A stretch of DNA of 64,000 nucleotides, from positions 42,962-106,961 of the forward strand of contig CAJUKY010000005.1 of assembly GCA_910587055.1 (NCBI GenBank), written 5' to 3'. Under the pieces are notes generated by a model. The model saw only the letters and a program-made list of their open reading frames with translations, did no database searches and was not told the origin of the DNA. Every line of letters starts with the position of its first letter. Within the stretch, counting starts at the first letter, position 1. The DNA is from Candidatus Gastranaerophilales bacterium (GTDB lineage Bacteria > Cyanobacteriota > Vampirovibrionia > Gastranaerophilales > Gastranaerophilaceae). Position numbers and translations under genes: made by a program. Of this stretch, positions 52,585-61,263 are shown piece by piece.

Positions 52585-52611
52585 AAAGCCCTCTTTATGA
52601 GGGCTTTTTAG
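52585..52611 (+). terminator. Terminator of trxB
   Basis: AAAGCCCTC (52585-52593) pairs with GAGGGCTTT (52599-52607), 5-nt loop, T-run continuing to 52609. Confidence 0.9.
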
Positions 52612-52634
52612 CAGTATATCAGGAGAATAGCAAA

Positions 52635-53600
52635 ATGAAAGCATTAATATTTGATGAAGGATTAAAATTTGTAGAAAATTACAAAGAACCTGTATTAAAA
52701 GCAGGCGAAGCTCTTATAAGAACAACATTTGCGGGAGTCTGCAACACAGATGAAGAAATTACAAAAGGCTATATGGGCTATAAAGGGGTTCTCGGGCATG
52801 AATTTACGGGGGTGGTTGAAAAAGTATTTGATAAAGAAAATGAAAAATGGCTCGGTAAAAGAGTTGTGGGTGAAATTAACGCGGGATGTAAAAATTGCAG
52901 CTGGTGTGCCAAAGGTCTTGAGCGCCACTGCCCGAACAGAGGGACGCTCGGCATATGGCAGAAAGAAGGGTGTTTCAGCGAATATTTTACCCTTCCTGTT
53001 TCAAATCTGCTTGAAATTCCCGATAATGTGACGGATGAAGAAGCTGTTTTTATTGAGCCTCTGGCTGCAGCATATGAAATAATCGAGCAGGTGCATATTG
53101 AGCCTGCCCACAAAGTGGCACTTCTCGGAGACGGAAAACTCGGCTTATCAATCGCACTTGTTTTGGGTGCTTTAAATATTGATATTACCCACATCGGAAA
53201 ACACCAGAATAAGCTTGATATATCAGCTGCGGCCGGTAATAAAACAATGCTTTTAGATAATGCAAAGGGCTTAGAACAATCTTTTGATGTTGTAATAGAG
53301 GCTACAGGCTCTAAAGGCGGATTTGAAACATCTTTAAGCCTTGTGAAACCAAGAGGTATACTTGTTTTAAAAAGTACAATTGCAGCAAAAGAAGGCTTAA
53401 ACCTTGCGCCTGTCGTTATTAATGAAATAACCGTTGTTGGCTCCCGCTGCGGGCAATTTGCCCCCGTTATGAGGCTTTTAAAGCGCAAAGCGGTTGATGT
53501 TAAACCTTTAATTACAAAAATTATGCCGTTTAATGAGGGAGTTAAAGCTTTTGAATTAAACAGGCAGAAAGATACACTTAAAGTTATTTTGAAATTTTAA
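52635..53600 (+). CDS. Zinc-binding medium-chain dehydrogenase/reductase
   Basis: 321-residue alcohol or polyol dehydrogenase-type enzyme. It shows catalytic zinc ligands GVCNTDEEI (about 36) and LGHEFTGVV (about 54-62), a structural-zinc Cys cluster CKNCSWCAKGLERHC (about 83-97), and a Rossmann site VALLGDGKLGLSIALVLG (about 160). The usual GxGxxG reads GDGKLG. It is closest in pattern to threonine 3-dehydrogenase/sorbitol dehydrogenase-like proteins; the substrate is not clear. AGGAGA ribosome site. It lies between the trxB terminator and a REP-like repeat. Confidence 0.85.
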   Translation: MKALIFDEGLKFVENYKEPVLKAGEALIRTTFAGVCNTDEEITKGYMGYKGVLGHEFTGVVEKVFDKENEKWLGKRVVGEINAGCKNCSWCAKGLERHCPNRGTLGIWQKEGCFSEYFTLPVSNLLEIPDNVTDEEAVFIEPLAAAYEIIEQVHIEPAHKVALLGDGKLGLSIALVLGALNIDITHIGKHQNKLDISAAAGNKTMLLDNAKGLEQSFDVVIEATGSKGGFETSLSLVKPRGILVLKSTIAAKEGLNLAPVVINEITVVGSRCGQFAPVMRLLKRKAVDVKPLITKIMPFNEGVKAFELNRQKDTLKVILKF

Positions 53601-53630
53601 TTGTATTATTGCAAATGGAGCCTCAAATAT

Positions 53631-53716
53631 TCATTACGAACGTAGTGAAGCAACCCGACATTAATTTACAAGGTTTTTTTGGATTGCCACGGTCACTTCG
53701 TTCCTTCGCAATGACA
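53631..53716. repeat. 86-bp REP-like repeat, copy 3
   Basis: Left end TCATTACGAACGTAGTGAAG and right end GGATTGCCACGGTCACTTCG...GCAATGACA. It has the same length and ends as the copies at 7.0 and 7.3 kb. It sits between convergent genes, 13 bp from the stop of the GGDEF gene, and lacks the 35-bp tail. Confidence 0.8.
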
Positions 53717-53728
53717 AAAAGCCTGCAT

Positions 53729-55642
53729 CTACATTCTTTTCAAATCTTCAATTGCATGAACAAATTCATCTGTCAGTTCTTCAGAATATTTTTTACCGCG
53801 TAGTTTTTTAATTTCTTCAAGAGCTTCTTCTTCCGTATAGGCCTTGCGGTAAGGGCGTTCTGAAATCATGGCGTAATATGAATCAACAATTAAAATTATT
53901 TGTGAAATTAAAGGAATATCATCCCCTTTTTTCTTGCTCGGGTATCCCGTTCCGTCCCAGTTTTCATGGTGGTGTTCAATAATCGGGATAATATTTGAAA
54001 CATGGCTTATAGGTTTTAAAATTTCCTGTGCTGCATAAATAGGGTGCTTTGTGATAGTTGCCTTTTCTTCTTCCGTTAAAGGAGAAGTTTTTTTCAATAA
54101 ATCATTCGGCACCATAATATTTCCGATATCGTATAAAAGCATGGCGATTTTTAATTTATCAACCTCGGATTTTTGAAGGTCAAAACGCTTTGCAATAGCC
54201 GATGCCAGCTGTACTTTGGCCTTTGTGATGCCTTCCTGATGCTGCGGAGCATAGCTTTTTGAAATTGTATCCACAACCGTATATAATAAATCTTTTGTAG
54301 AATTCCCGCTTGTTTTTTCCTGTTTTGTCTGTAATTTTTTAGATAAATTTTCTGCCATTGAACTGTTAAAGGGAATTTTATGGTTATCCAGAATTTGAAC
54401 AAATGCATCCACGGCTACTTCCTGCCATGATATTTCACCTTCAACTTCAGCCAGTTTTACCTGATTTCTGCCGTTTTGTTTTGCAAAATACATTGCCTTA
54501 TCTGCAATTTCAACAAGTTCATCAAGGTTTGTAGTCTGCTCAATAAAGGTTGCAACACCTATACTTGCGGTGATTTTACCTACCATTTCAACCTGTTCGC
54601 TCTCTAAAGAAGCTCGAATTCTTTCTGCAGCAATAAGTCCGCCGCTTGAATCAACCCCGGGAAGGATGATGGCAAATTCTTCCCCGCCGACACGGGACGG
54701 CACATCTACAGACCTTGAATTTTTAGTTATAACTCTGGCAACGGTTCTGATTGCTATATCTCCTGCAGAATGCCCGTGCATATCATTTATGTGTTTTAAT
54801 TTGTCTAAATCAAGTGAAATCAAGGTAAAAGGCTGATTTAAACGAAGCGCGCGCTTTGCCTCGCGGGCAAGGGCATCTTCATAAAATCTTCTGTTAAATA
54901 AATCCGTGAGAGGGTCTGTAACCGCCTGCTTTTTAACAGTTTCAAACAAGTTTGCAATCGTAATTGCAAGCTCAATCTGCCTTGCAAAAAGATTTAAAAA
55001 ATTAACTTCTGATTCTTTAGGCTCTTCTCTTGGAGAAAAAACAGCAAGAAACCCCGTAAATTCCTTTGAAACAATGGGAAGAACCATTAAAGATTTTACA
55101 AGAGTGGATTTTCTTAATTCTGCAATATTTTCGGGGATAAAATTATCAGGGTAAAAAAGATTAAAAATATCTTCATTAATGGGGTAAGATTTGAATTTTT
55201 TATTTTCTATAGCCTCATAAAAAGGTGTGTTTTTGCCGATATTTATTCGTGTTTCAAAGAGAGGTGTTTTAATACATTCATCAAATTTTGCCGAAAATTC
55301 ATTTTGAAAATAAGTTTTAAAAGCAAAAAATTCACCTTTTGAATCAAGCTGTTTTTGAATAATGCAGCTGTAAAGATATCGAAACTCTCCATGAAGGCTT
55401 GAAACTATGGTTTCAAGAACACTTGATAAGGGCCTTGAAGAATTCATCATATCCCAGACATGCTCAAGTGTAAGCAGGGTTTGATTGGCTTTGTGCAGCT
55501 CTTCTGTTCTTTGAGAAATTTCTTTTTCAAGAGCAAGGTTTTTTTGATAAATTTCAACAAAGTCCGTTCTTTGCTGATAAATTTTATCTTCAACCCTTCT
55601 TAATTTTTCGCCTGAATTTTTAATCCAATCAAAAAGTCCCAT
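53729..55642 (-). CDS. GAF-GGDEF-HD-GYP-like signalling protein with degenerate HD
   Basis: 637 residues: coiled N-terminus (about 10-75), GAF-like domain (about 80-235), GGDEF cyclase domain (about 240-405) with active-site GGEEF and an RxxD inhibitory site (RSVD) five residues before it, then an HD-GYP-like domain (about 430-630). The HD core reads LLYDIGNIMVP, so the metal-binding His of HD and the following Lys are replaced, while EHHHENWDGTGYP is conserved. The protein probably makes c-di-GMP, and the C-terminal domain may be a sensor rather than an enzyme. TTGAAA-16-TATAAT lies 7 nt before the ATG, no Shine-Dalgarno. Confidence 0.87.
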   Translation of the reverse strand: MGLFDWIKNSGEKLRRVEDKIYQQRTDFVEIYQKNLALEKEISQRTEELHKANQTLLTLEHVWDMMNSSRPLSSVLETIVSSLHGEFRYLYSCIIQKQLDSKGEFFAFKTYFQNEFSAKFDECIKTPLFETRINIGKNTPFYEAIENKKFKSYPINEDIFNLFYPDNFIPENIAELRKSTLVKSLMVLPIVSKEFTGFLAVFSPREEPKESEVNFLNLFARQIELAITIANLFETVKKQAVTDPLTDLFNRRFYEDALAREAKRALRLNQPFTLISLDLDKLKHINDMHGHSAGDIAIRTVARVITKNSRSVDVPSRVGGEEFAIILPGVDSSGGLIAAERIRASLESEQVEMVGKITASIGVATFIEQTTNLDELVEIADKAMYFAKQNGRNQVKLAEVEGEISWQEVAVDAFVQILDNHKIPFNSSMAENLSKKLQTKQEKTSGNSTKDLLYTVVDTISKSYAPQHQEGITKAKVQLASAIAKRFDLQKSEVDKLKIAMLLYDIGNIMVPNDLLKKTSPLTEEEKATITKHPIYAAQEILKPISHVSNIIPIIEHHHENWDGTGYPSKKKGDDIPLISQIILIVDSYYAMISERPYRKAYTEEEALEEIKKLRGKKYSEELTDEFVHAIEDLKRM

Positions 55643-55649
55643 GGCTTTA

Positions 55650-55677
55650 ATTATACAACTTTTTTATTTCTTTTCAA
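55650..55677 (-). promoter_or_regulatory. Promoter of the GGDEF/HD gene, leaderless geometry
   Basis: Minus strand TTGAAA (55672-55677), 16-nt spacer, TATAAT (55650-55655), seven bases, ATG at 55642. Confidence 0.6.
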
Positions 55678-55770
55678 AGAGGTTACAAATTTTAAAAAAC
55701 AACAGAATTTGCCAGAGCTTTAATTTTAAAATATACTTAAAATATTAAAATTAATTTTGGAGTTTTGAAA

Positions 55771-56514
55771 ATGAGAAATGTTATATGCATGAAATGGGGA
55801 GATAAATTCGGCCCTGAATATGTTAATCGTCTTTATAAGATGGTTGAAAAAAATCTTACCCTGGAGCACAGATTTGTATGTTTTACGGATAATGCGGAAG
55901 GTTTAACGGAAGGAATCGAGGTTCGCCCGCTTCCTGAAATGTCATTAGACAGCTCTCTTCCGGAGCGCGGCTGGAGAAAACTTACCGTATTTGGTGAAAA
56001 GCTTTCTGATTTGGAAGGGCAGGCATTATTCCTTGATTTGGATATTGTAATTACAAGCAATATTGATGCATTTTTTGAAGCCGAAGGCGAATTTTTAATT
56101 ATAAAAGATTGGGATTTCCCGAAAGACATTATAGGAAATTCTTCCGTTTTCAGATTTGATATAGGAAAATACCCCGAAGTATTATCAAACTTTATAAATA
56201 ATGGCGAAGCTATCCGCGAAAGACACAGAAATGAACAAGCATATCTTTCTTATGCAATAAAAGAAATCGGCGATAAACAGAATAAAGAACTTTTAAAATA
56301 CTGGAATAAAAGCTGGTGCGTAAGTTTTAAAAGAAATTGCCTGCATAAATTCCCTTTAAATTATTTTATACAGCCAAAATTCCCAGAAAAAGCTAAAATT
56401 ATAATTTTCCATGGAAAGCCTACCCCGTCGCAGGCATTAAAAGGCTATTTCGGAAAAATGGGCTTTAGATATGTTAAACCCACAAAATGGATAAGCAAAT
56501 ACTGGGAAGAGTAA
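55771..56514 (+). CDS. Putative glycosyltransferase (GT-A type)
   Basis: 247-residue cytoplasmic protein beginning MRNVICMKWGDKFGPEYVNR. It has a nucleotide-sugar-type fold with the metal motif LFLDLDIVI (about 90-98), HRFVCFTDN earlier and IIIFHGKPTPSQAL near the end, a pattern of GT8-like glycosyltransferases. It likely transfers a sugar to a surface glycan; acceptor unknown. The ATG at 55771 fits GGAG 8 nt upstream better than the TTG at 55765. Stand-alone gene. Confidence 0.72.
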   Translation: MRNVICMKWGDKFGPEYVNRLYKMVEKNLTLEHRFVCFTDNAEGLTEGIEVRPLPEMSLDSSLPERGWRKLTVFGEKLSDLEGQALFLDLDIVITSNIDAFFEAEGEFLIIKDWDFPKDIIGNSSVFRFDIGKYPEVLSNFINNGEAIRERHRNEQAYLSYAIKEIGDKQNKELLKYWNKSWCVSFKRNCLHKFPLNYFIQPKFPEKAKIIIFHGKPTPSQALKGYFGKMGFRYVKPTKWISKYWEE

Positions 56515-56618
56515 AAAAGAATAAAACATTTTAAGACCTTGAGCAGCTTTGAATTCTCGATAAAAAGGATTTAAAACATTAAAAACCGTGCTTTTTAAAA
56601 TTAAAGTACAGTTTTATA

Positions 56619-57737
56619 TTAGCTGTCGAAATTATCGAATATGAACAGAGGACTTAACAAAATCATAAAAAACCCTTTTTTAAAATTGTCAACTTTTTCC
56701 CCAAACGTATATCTTGAAACAACACGTTTGGTTTTATCTGTTATCAACTGAATTTTTGAATCATTGACAGCAATAATATTTTTATATTTAAGCTCTATAA
56801 ACCTTTGTGTTTTTTTATCATACGCCCCACATTTGCCTTCTTTACAAAATTTATACAAGCCCCAGCCTGCATGTTCTAAGCTGTTATATTCAATAGGAAC
56901 AATTATTTCGCTTCCAAAATTGTGTTCACCTAAACTAGCACTATATATCCCCTTTTTGCCGTCTTTTTCAACCATATAGACGCCATTATTATTAAAAGGT
57001 GTAATGGTATCATATTCATACGGAATAAATTGCTTGGAACCGTTTTTGTCTAAATAAGTATAAAAGCTAATCTCTCCTTTATTTTCACCTTTTTTGAAGG
57101 CAAATCTGGAGCTGTAAATTTGTTCAATTTCATCATATATACAATCCGTTAATTTTGCTGATTTTTTCTTGTCTTTATTATCTGAATATATTGTGTATAT
57201 ACATTTTTTGTTATTAAAATCTTCTGCTACAATATAATTTTGCTTATCTGCTTTATAATTGTATCCAAACATATTATAGCGATAAACTTCCTTGGATTTG
57301 TATTTCATTGGAATAAGTTCTTCCCCTTCAAAAGAAACATAGCCGTATTTTCCGTCTTTTTTAACCATGCAAGCAGCTAAGGCTACATGACCGCAAGAAA
57401 TATCTTCATATTCACAAGGAAGCAGAAATCTTCTTTCTTTTAAAGAAAAATATCCATAATTATGTTTTTTGTTTTTATAATCATATGCATCAACAACAAC
57501 GCCATTGCCATTATTCGGCCATATAAAACCATATTCTACAGGAAGAATTATATTGTTTTTGGCATCTGCTATACCGTATTTATAGTTTTTGTTATCAATC
57601 TTTGTTCTTACTCTGTAAAATTCTGTCAGGCCGCTTTTATATATGGGATTTGTGTCTATTCTGTAGAATTTTTCACCAGCATGAGCAAAACAAGCTGTCA
57701 TTAAAAATATGGTCAAAAATGCAATAATCTTTTTCAT
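56619..57737 (-). CDS. Exported WG-repeat protein
   Basis: 372 residues with a signal peptide (about 1-20) and at least five WG-type repeats: YGIADAKNNIILPVEYGFIW (about 54), YGYFSLKERRFLLPCEYEDI, DGKYGYVSFEGEELIPMKYK, KKGIYSASLGEHNFGSEII and KCGAYDKKTQRFIELKYKNI. Each repeat is a beta-hairpin-like unit with Tyr-Gly and a Leu-Pro-x-x-Tyr end. The family is extracellular or periplasmic with unknown ligand. A hydrophobic C-terminus (FFMILLSPLFIF) may be a membrane or outer-membrane contact. AGAGGA ribosome site. Confidence 0.8.
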   Translation of the reverse strand: MKKIIAFLTIFLMTACFAHAGEKFYRIDTNPIYKSGLTEFYRVRTKIDNKNYKYGIADAKNNIILPVEYGFIWPNNGNGVVVDAYDYKNKKHNYGYFSLKERRFLLPCEYEDISCGHVALAACMVKKDGKYGYVSFEGEELIPMKYKSKEVYRYNMFGYNYKADKQNYIVAEDFNNKKCIYTIYSDNKDKKKSAKLTDCIYDEIEQIYSSRFAFKKGENKGEISFYTYLDKNGSKQFIPYEYDTITPFNNNGVYMVEKDGKKGIYSASLGEHNFGSEIIVPIEYNSLEHAGWGLYKFCKEGKCGAYDKKTQRFIELKYKNIIAVNDSKIQLITDKTKRVVSRYTFGEKVDNFKKGFFMILLSPLFIFDNFDS

Positions 57738-57767
57738 AAAATCCTCTGTGTTTAAAAACTTAATATT

Positions 57768-57797
57768 AAAAAGCCCCTTTGAAAGGGCTTTTTTTAA
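57768..57797. terminator. Terminator between the WG-repeat gene and the 57.8-kb gene
   Basis: AAAAAGCCC and GGGCTTTTT arms (about 57768-57776 and 57785-57793) with an inner CTTT/AAAG, followed by more T's. It serves the minus-strand gene at 57813-58136 through the A-run of the left arm read in reverse. Confidence 0.7.
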
Positions 57798-57812
57798 TTC
57801 AATCTCTAATAT

Positions 57813-58136
57813 TTATATTTCATCATCGGGTTCATTATTTTCATTATCAAGCCCGCGCAGTTGTTTTTTCTTTAAATTGTGCACGCATGCATCCACAAGA
57901 AGGTTATACGATTTCATATCTTTTACTTTTGGCCCGAACTCTTTTGCAAGGGTTTCTTTTACCATATTTTCAAGCCGTTCGTTGTCTTTCTCAATTCCCT
58001 TTTTATCATCGGGAATTAAATAATCTATGTATTTCGAACCGATTTTGTAATCCTGAATGTTCTTAAACATAAACCATTTTAATTTCGGGCTTAAATTTTT
58101 AATAGTTTTTACAAACTTTAGATTTTTGAAATCCAT
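57813..58136 (-). CDS. Hypothetical cytoplasmic protein
   Basis: Unrecognised 107-residue basic-then-acidic protein starting MDFKNLKFVKTIKNLSPKLK, predicted helical, with YKIGSKYIDYLIPDDKKG in the middle and an acidic end (NEPDDEI). No signal peptide or membrane span. AGAGG ribosome site 7 nt before the ATG and a clear terminator support that it is real. No informative neighbour. Confidence 0.6.
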   Translation of the reverse strand: MDFKNLKFVKTIKNLSPKLKWFMFKNIQDYKIGSKYIDYLIPDDKKGIEKDNERLENMVKETLAKEFGPKVKDMKSYNLLVDACVHNLKKKQLRGLDNENNEPDDEI

Positions 58137-58325
58137 TCTTCAACCTCTTTGGTTTTAAACCTTCACGTATTTTATAAGATGCCTGAATTTAAAAAGTGTC
58201 ATAAATTTGTTGAATATTAACAAAACTTTACGTTTCTTTTTATCTCCTTCTCTTTTAAAGAAATTATATCCTGTTTTTAAATTTTTGTAAATTTTTCTTT
58301 ACAAAACAGGGTTTATCATTAAAGT

Positions 58326-58354
58326 TTTAGACGGTTAGGTACGATACATATACT
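58326..58354 (+). promoter_or_regulatory. Promoter of the 58.4-kb small gene
   Basis: TTTAGA (58326-58331), 17-nt spacer, TATACT (58349-58354). Upstream at 58270-58310 lies the inverted repeat CCTGTTTT / AAAACAGG. Confidence 0.6.
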
Positions 58355-58383
58355 ACAAGGATGATTCAAGGAGTAATTCACTA

Positions 58384-58644
58384 ATGGTAAGCGAATTTAA
58401 CATAAAAGCATTCGGGCTGAATGTTATTCCTGATAAAAAATCAACAGGAGAAAATGCGGCAAAAACTATTGAAAAAGCAATGGGTGCATTGTGGGAACCT
58501 GTTTTAGATTATCTGAAAACAAATGAAAATGTCTTTTCAGGAGATGTAAACGCTGAAATAAGAAAGCTTAATATGCAGACGATGCAATTGGGAACAATTG
58601 TAAACGGCAATAAAGAAATTAGAAATATTGACATTCAATCATAA
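58384..58644 (+). CDS. Small hypothetical protein
   Basis: Unrecognised 86-residue cytoplasmic protein (MVSEFNIKAFGLNVIPDKKS...), mixed helix, no Cys. Good promoter, AAGGAG ribosome site 8 nt before the ATG and a terminator at 58677-58702 define a complete single-gene transcription unit. Nothing in the sequence indicates function. Confidence 0.65.
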   Translation: MVSEFNIKAFGLNVIPDKKSTGENAAKTIEKAMGALWEPVLDYLKTNENVFSGDVNAEIRKLNMQTMQLGTIVNGNKEIRNIDIQS

Positions 58645-58676
58645 AATTCCTCCTCTATAAAGTGAAATGAAAATTT

Positions 58677-58702
58677 AGGCTTGAATAATTTCAAGCCTTT
58701 TC
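58677..58702 (+). terminator. Terminator after the 58.4-kb gene
   Basis: AGGCTTGAA (58677-58685) pairs perfectly with TTCAAGCCT (58690-58698) around a TAAT loop, then TTTC. Confidence 0.85.
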
Positions 58703-58822
58703 TTTTGCTTAAAATCCATGGCTTTAATCGTTTTTTTAAATGAATTTTCTTGAAAGAGGACAGATATTTTTGTAAAATATCTTATACAAAGATGGAATTA
58801 GTAATCAAGAAGGAAAATTAAA

Positions 58823-59458
58823 GTGAAGGCTTTTTTCAAATCTTTATGCTTAACGCTTTTATTTTTTGCGTATTCATTATTACTTTTTGGCGGCGGCATA
58901 GTTTTTCAAAGACAGATTTTAAGTCAGGATGAAGAAACCGTACAACAGGCTGAAACTCAGAGCGATATTAATATTGCGGCGCATAAAACCGCAGAAGAAT
59001 ATCATAAATATTACGAAATAGTTGTTTCAAGAATAAAAACCACAGAATTTGAAGGTTTTAATAAAAAGGCATTTGATGATTATATTTTAGCCCATGATGA
59101 AAGATTAAATGCACTTACGGAAGCGTTTTATCCGGATAGAGAAGATGCAACAAAATACGGTTCAAGCTTTCCTATGGTATATGCAAATTTTAAAAAAGCC
59201 TATGAAGAAGCGGAATTATTTACATACAAAAACCTGATGCTTGCAATGTCTACCATGGATATTGAAGAAGAAATAGAGCGGATATTTAAGGATAACCAGA
59301 CCTATTCAACAGAACAGAATGCAAATACACCAAACGAGGAAAGCCCTGAAACAACTGCTCCATCCGGTGAAGAAAATCTTCAAGAAAGTGAAGCAGCTGC
59401 ACAAAATGTGCAGGTAAAAAGAGCTTCCGACAATGTGGAATATTCTACAGGAAATTAA
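58823..59458 (+). CDS. Membrane-anchored or exported hypothetical protein
   Basis: 211 residues beginning with a hydrophobic segment (SLCLTLLFFAYSLLLFGGGI, about 7-26) and an acidic, Gln-rich helical domain. The C-terminal 45 residues are Glu/Thr/Asn/Ala-rich low complexity (probably disordered). No family recognised. GTG start with AAGGAA upstream. It ends 1 bp before the convergent murT-like gene. Confidence 0.6.
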   Translation: MKAFFKSLCLTLLFFAYSLLLFGGGIVFQRQILSQDEETVQQAETQSDINIAAHKTAEEYHKYYEIVVSRIKTTEFEGFNKKAFDDYILAHDERLNALTEAFYPDREDATKYGSSFPMVYANFKKAYEEAELFTYKNLMLAMSTMDIEEEIERIFKDNQTYSTEQNANTPNEESPETTAPSGEENLQESEAAAQNVQVKRASDNVEYSTGN

Positions 59459-59459
59459 T

Positions 59460-60872
59460 TTATTTCATATCCTTAAATAGTTTTGTTAATTTTAAAAGTG
59501 CTGTATAAGTAGATAAAATTATGAGTTTTTCACCCGGGCGCACTTGATTAAGCGCATCATTCAATGCCCTTTTTATGTTTGCATCAATTAAAATAAGGCT
59601 TGTATCACATCCTGCATATTTTAATCTTAGTGCCATATCGTCTGCGCGCGTTCCCGTTATATAAAAATTTCCTTTGAAATTTTTTAAGCTTTCAAAGTCT
59701 GAATCCCATAGCCAGCTTACATCTCTGCCATCTGCATAGTTATCATTAATTGCAATTAAAATATGGGCATGCTCAATATTTTTCAATCCCCTTAAAACCT
59801 CGCTTGCGCCCACGGGATTTTTAATTAAATAAACGGTAGCAGGTTTTTCTTTTAAGAAAACATTTTGATTTCTGCCAAAAACAGGCTTGTAGTTTTCAAG
59901 TGCTTTATCAATAAATCTTCTTTCAACCCCGTTTATAAGAGCGCATGCTATTGCACCGAGTGCATTATACGCATTATAAAGCCCCGTTAAATTAACCTTA
60001 AAATTATAGGAATTTTCTTTATATGTTATGTATAAAAAGAAATGGTCTGAAAACATTTTAACATCGGCCTTAATATCGGGCTGAACCCTTCTGTTTCCGC
60101 ATGGACAGTACCATTTCCCGAGCTGGGAATAGAAAATTTTATCGTATTTTAAAGGAAGGGTGCATCTGTTACAGTGAATAATTTCAGACGGGCTTTTTGA
60201 GTTTTTATCGTATCCTGCAAAGCTTATATTTTCTATTCCGTAATAAATTTTTTTTCTTGTGCCGTTTGTAAGTTTCTGGTCAATATCGGCTAAACTCGGG
60301 TCATCAGCATTTAAAATCAAAGTTAAATCTTCATTAAGTTCAATTCCTGCCTGAATTTTCTTTTTTGTTGTGTTTAGTTCGCCGTATCTGTCTAATTGAT
60401 CGCGGAAAAGATTTGTTACAAGAAGGTATTCAAATTTCATCTCTGAAAACAAAGCGGAAAGATATGCTTCATCACACTCTATAACATAATTATCAATACG
60501 CTGCAGCGGGTTTTCTTTTAAAACTTTATAAAGCCCGAGAGCAACAGCTGTTGCAATGCCGTTTGGCATATTTGCGCCAAGTTCGTTATGAATAACGGAA
60601 TGTTCCGCCTCTCTTAATATCTGTGCCAGAATTCCTGCCGTGGTGGTTTTTCCGTTTGTACCGGTTATTGCAAAACAATTTTCTACAGCATATCCTCTTG
60701 CATCAGACAGAAAATCTTTATAATTTTGTCTTAGAAGTTTCCCGGGGAAACTTGTTCCTTCAAAATTAAATTTTTTTAAAAGAGAATAAACTTTATGAGT
60801 ATTTTTTAAAGCTTTATTAAAATTTGCCACGATATTAAAATAATCCACCTTATGTATAGAATACTTATCCAA
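59460..60872 (-). CDS. murT: Mur-ligase family protein, MurT-like (lipid II isoglutaminyl synthase subunit)
   Basis: 470 residues with the Mur-ligase P-loop AITGTNGKTTTAGILAQIL (about 68-86), NLFRDQLDRYGEL (about 153), a Cys4 zinc ribbon (CNRCTLPL ... YCPCGNRR, about 234-257) and the C-terminal MurT domain (NPVGASEVLRGL; ADGRDVSWLWD). In MurT/GatD pairs this protein activates glutamate-2 of lipid II while GatD supplies ammonia. No gatD lies beside it here. The start is ambiguous: TTG at 60872, with TATAAT 5 nt upstream, or GTG at 60848 (VDYFNIV). Confidence 0.85.
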   Translation of the reverse strand: MDKYSIHKVDYFNIVANFNKALKNTHKVYSLLKKFNFEGTSFPGKLLRQNYKDFLSDARGYAVENCFAITGTNGKTTTAGILAQILREAEHSVIHNELGANMPNGIATAVALGLYKVLKENPLQRIDNYVIECDEAYLSALFSEMKFEYLLVTNLFRDQLDRYGELNTTKKKIQAGIELNEDLTLILNADDPSLADIDQKLTNGTRKKIYYGIENISFAGYDKNSKSPSEIIHCNRCTLPLKYDKIFYSQLGKWYCPCGNRRVQPDIKADVKMFSDHFFLYITYKENSYNFKVNLTGLYNAYNALGAIACALINGVERRFIDKALENYKPVFGRNQNVFLKEKPATVYLIKNPVGASEVLRGLKNIEHAHILIAINDNYADGRDVSWLWDSDFESLKNFKGNFYITGTRADDMALRLKYAGCDTSLILIDANIKRALNDALNQVRPGEKLIILSTYTALLKLTKLFKDMK

Positions 60873-60877
60873 TATAA

Positions 60878-60885
60878 ATTATAAT
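60878..60885. promoter_or_regulatory. Back-to-back -10 boxes in ATTATAAT
   Basis: The palindromic ATTATAAT contains TATAAT on the plus strand (60880-60885), 6 nt before the ATG at 60892, and TATAAT on the minus strand (60878-60883), 5 nt before the TTG at 60872. Both genes lack Shine-Dalgarno sites at these starts. Confidence 0.45.
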
Positions 60886-60891
60886 ATCAAA

Positions 60892-61263
60892 ATGATAGAA
60901 TTTGGCTACATTTTAATAATTATATTTGAATTAATCATTGCCTCCGCTGTTATTTTTGGTTTAATTAATCTTGAAAAAAAGGTTAAAAACTGTCTTTGCA
61001 ATATAAACGCACAGGCAGATGATATGCTGTGCACCATTAAAAATGTGCATTTAAATTTAAAAAATTTTAATAAACGTTTTAGCGGCATAAAAAAAATTGA
61101 TATAAAAAAAATAAAACAAACGGTGCTTTTAATTTTAGATATTGTAAATTTCATTCTTTTAATAAGATCTATGGATTTTAAAAATTTAAAAAAAGCAAAA
61201 AACCTCAAAAAACTAATTCCTTTTGGTCTTATCAAAAAACTCATTTTTTCTTTCAAAAAGTAA
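60892..61263 (+). CDS. Small membrane-anchored basic protein
   Basis: 123 residues. An N-terminal hydrophobic helix (YILIIIFELIIASAVIFGLI, about 6-25) is followed by a helical segment with two Cys (NCLCNINAQADDMLCTI) and a hydrophobic stretch (TVLLILDIVNFILLI, about 78-92), then a strongly basic Lys-rich tail (LKKAKNLKK; FSFKK). It resembles small DUF948-like proteins only in layout. It starts at a leaderless-type ATG. The 3' end runs into three tandem 28-bp repeats that each encode the same FSFKK-stop ending. Confidence 0.6.
   Translation: MIEFGYILIIIFELIIASAVIFGLINLEKKVKNCLCNINAQADDMLCTIKNVHLNLKNFNKRFSGIKKIDIKKIKQTVLLILDIVNFILLIRSMDFKNLKKAKNLKKLIPFGLIKKLIFSFKK

Noticed and set aside
52778..53488. 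236-codon minus-strand frame inside the dehydrogenase gene
   Set aside because: Exact antisense of a conserved MDR gene; no start signals or family match.
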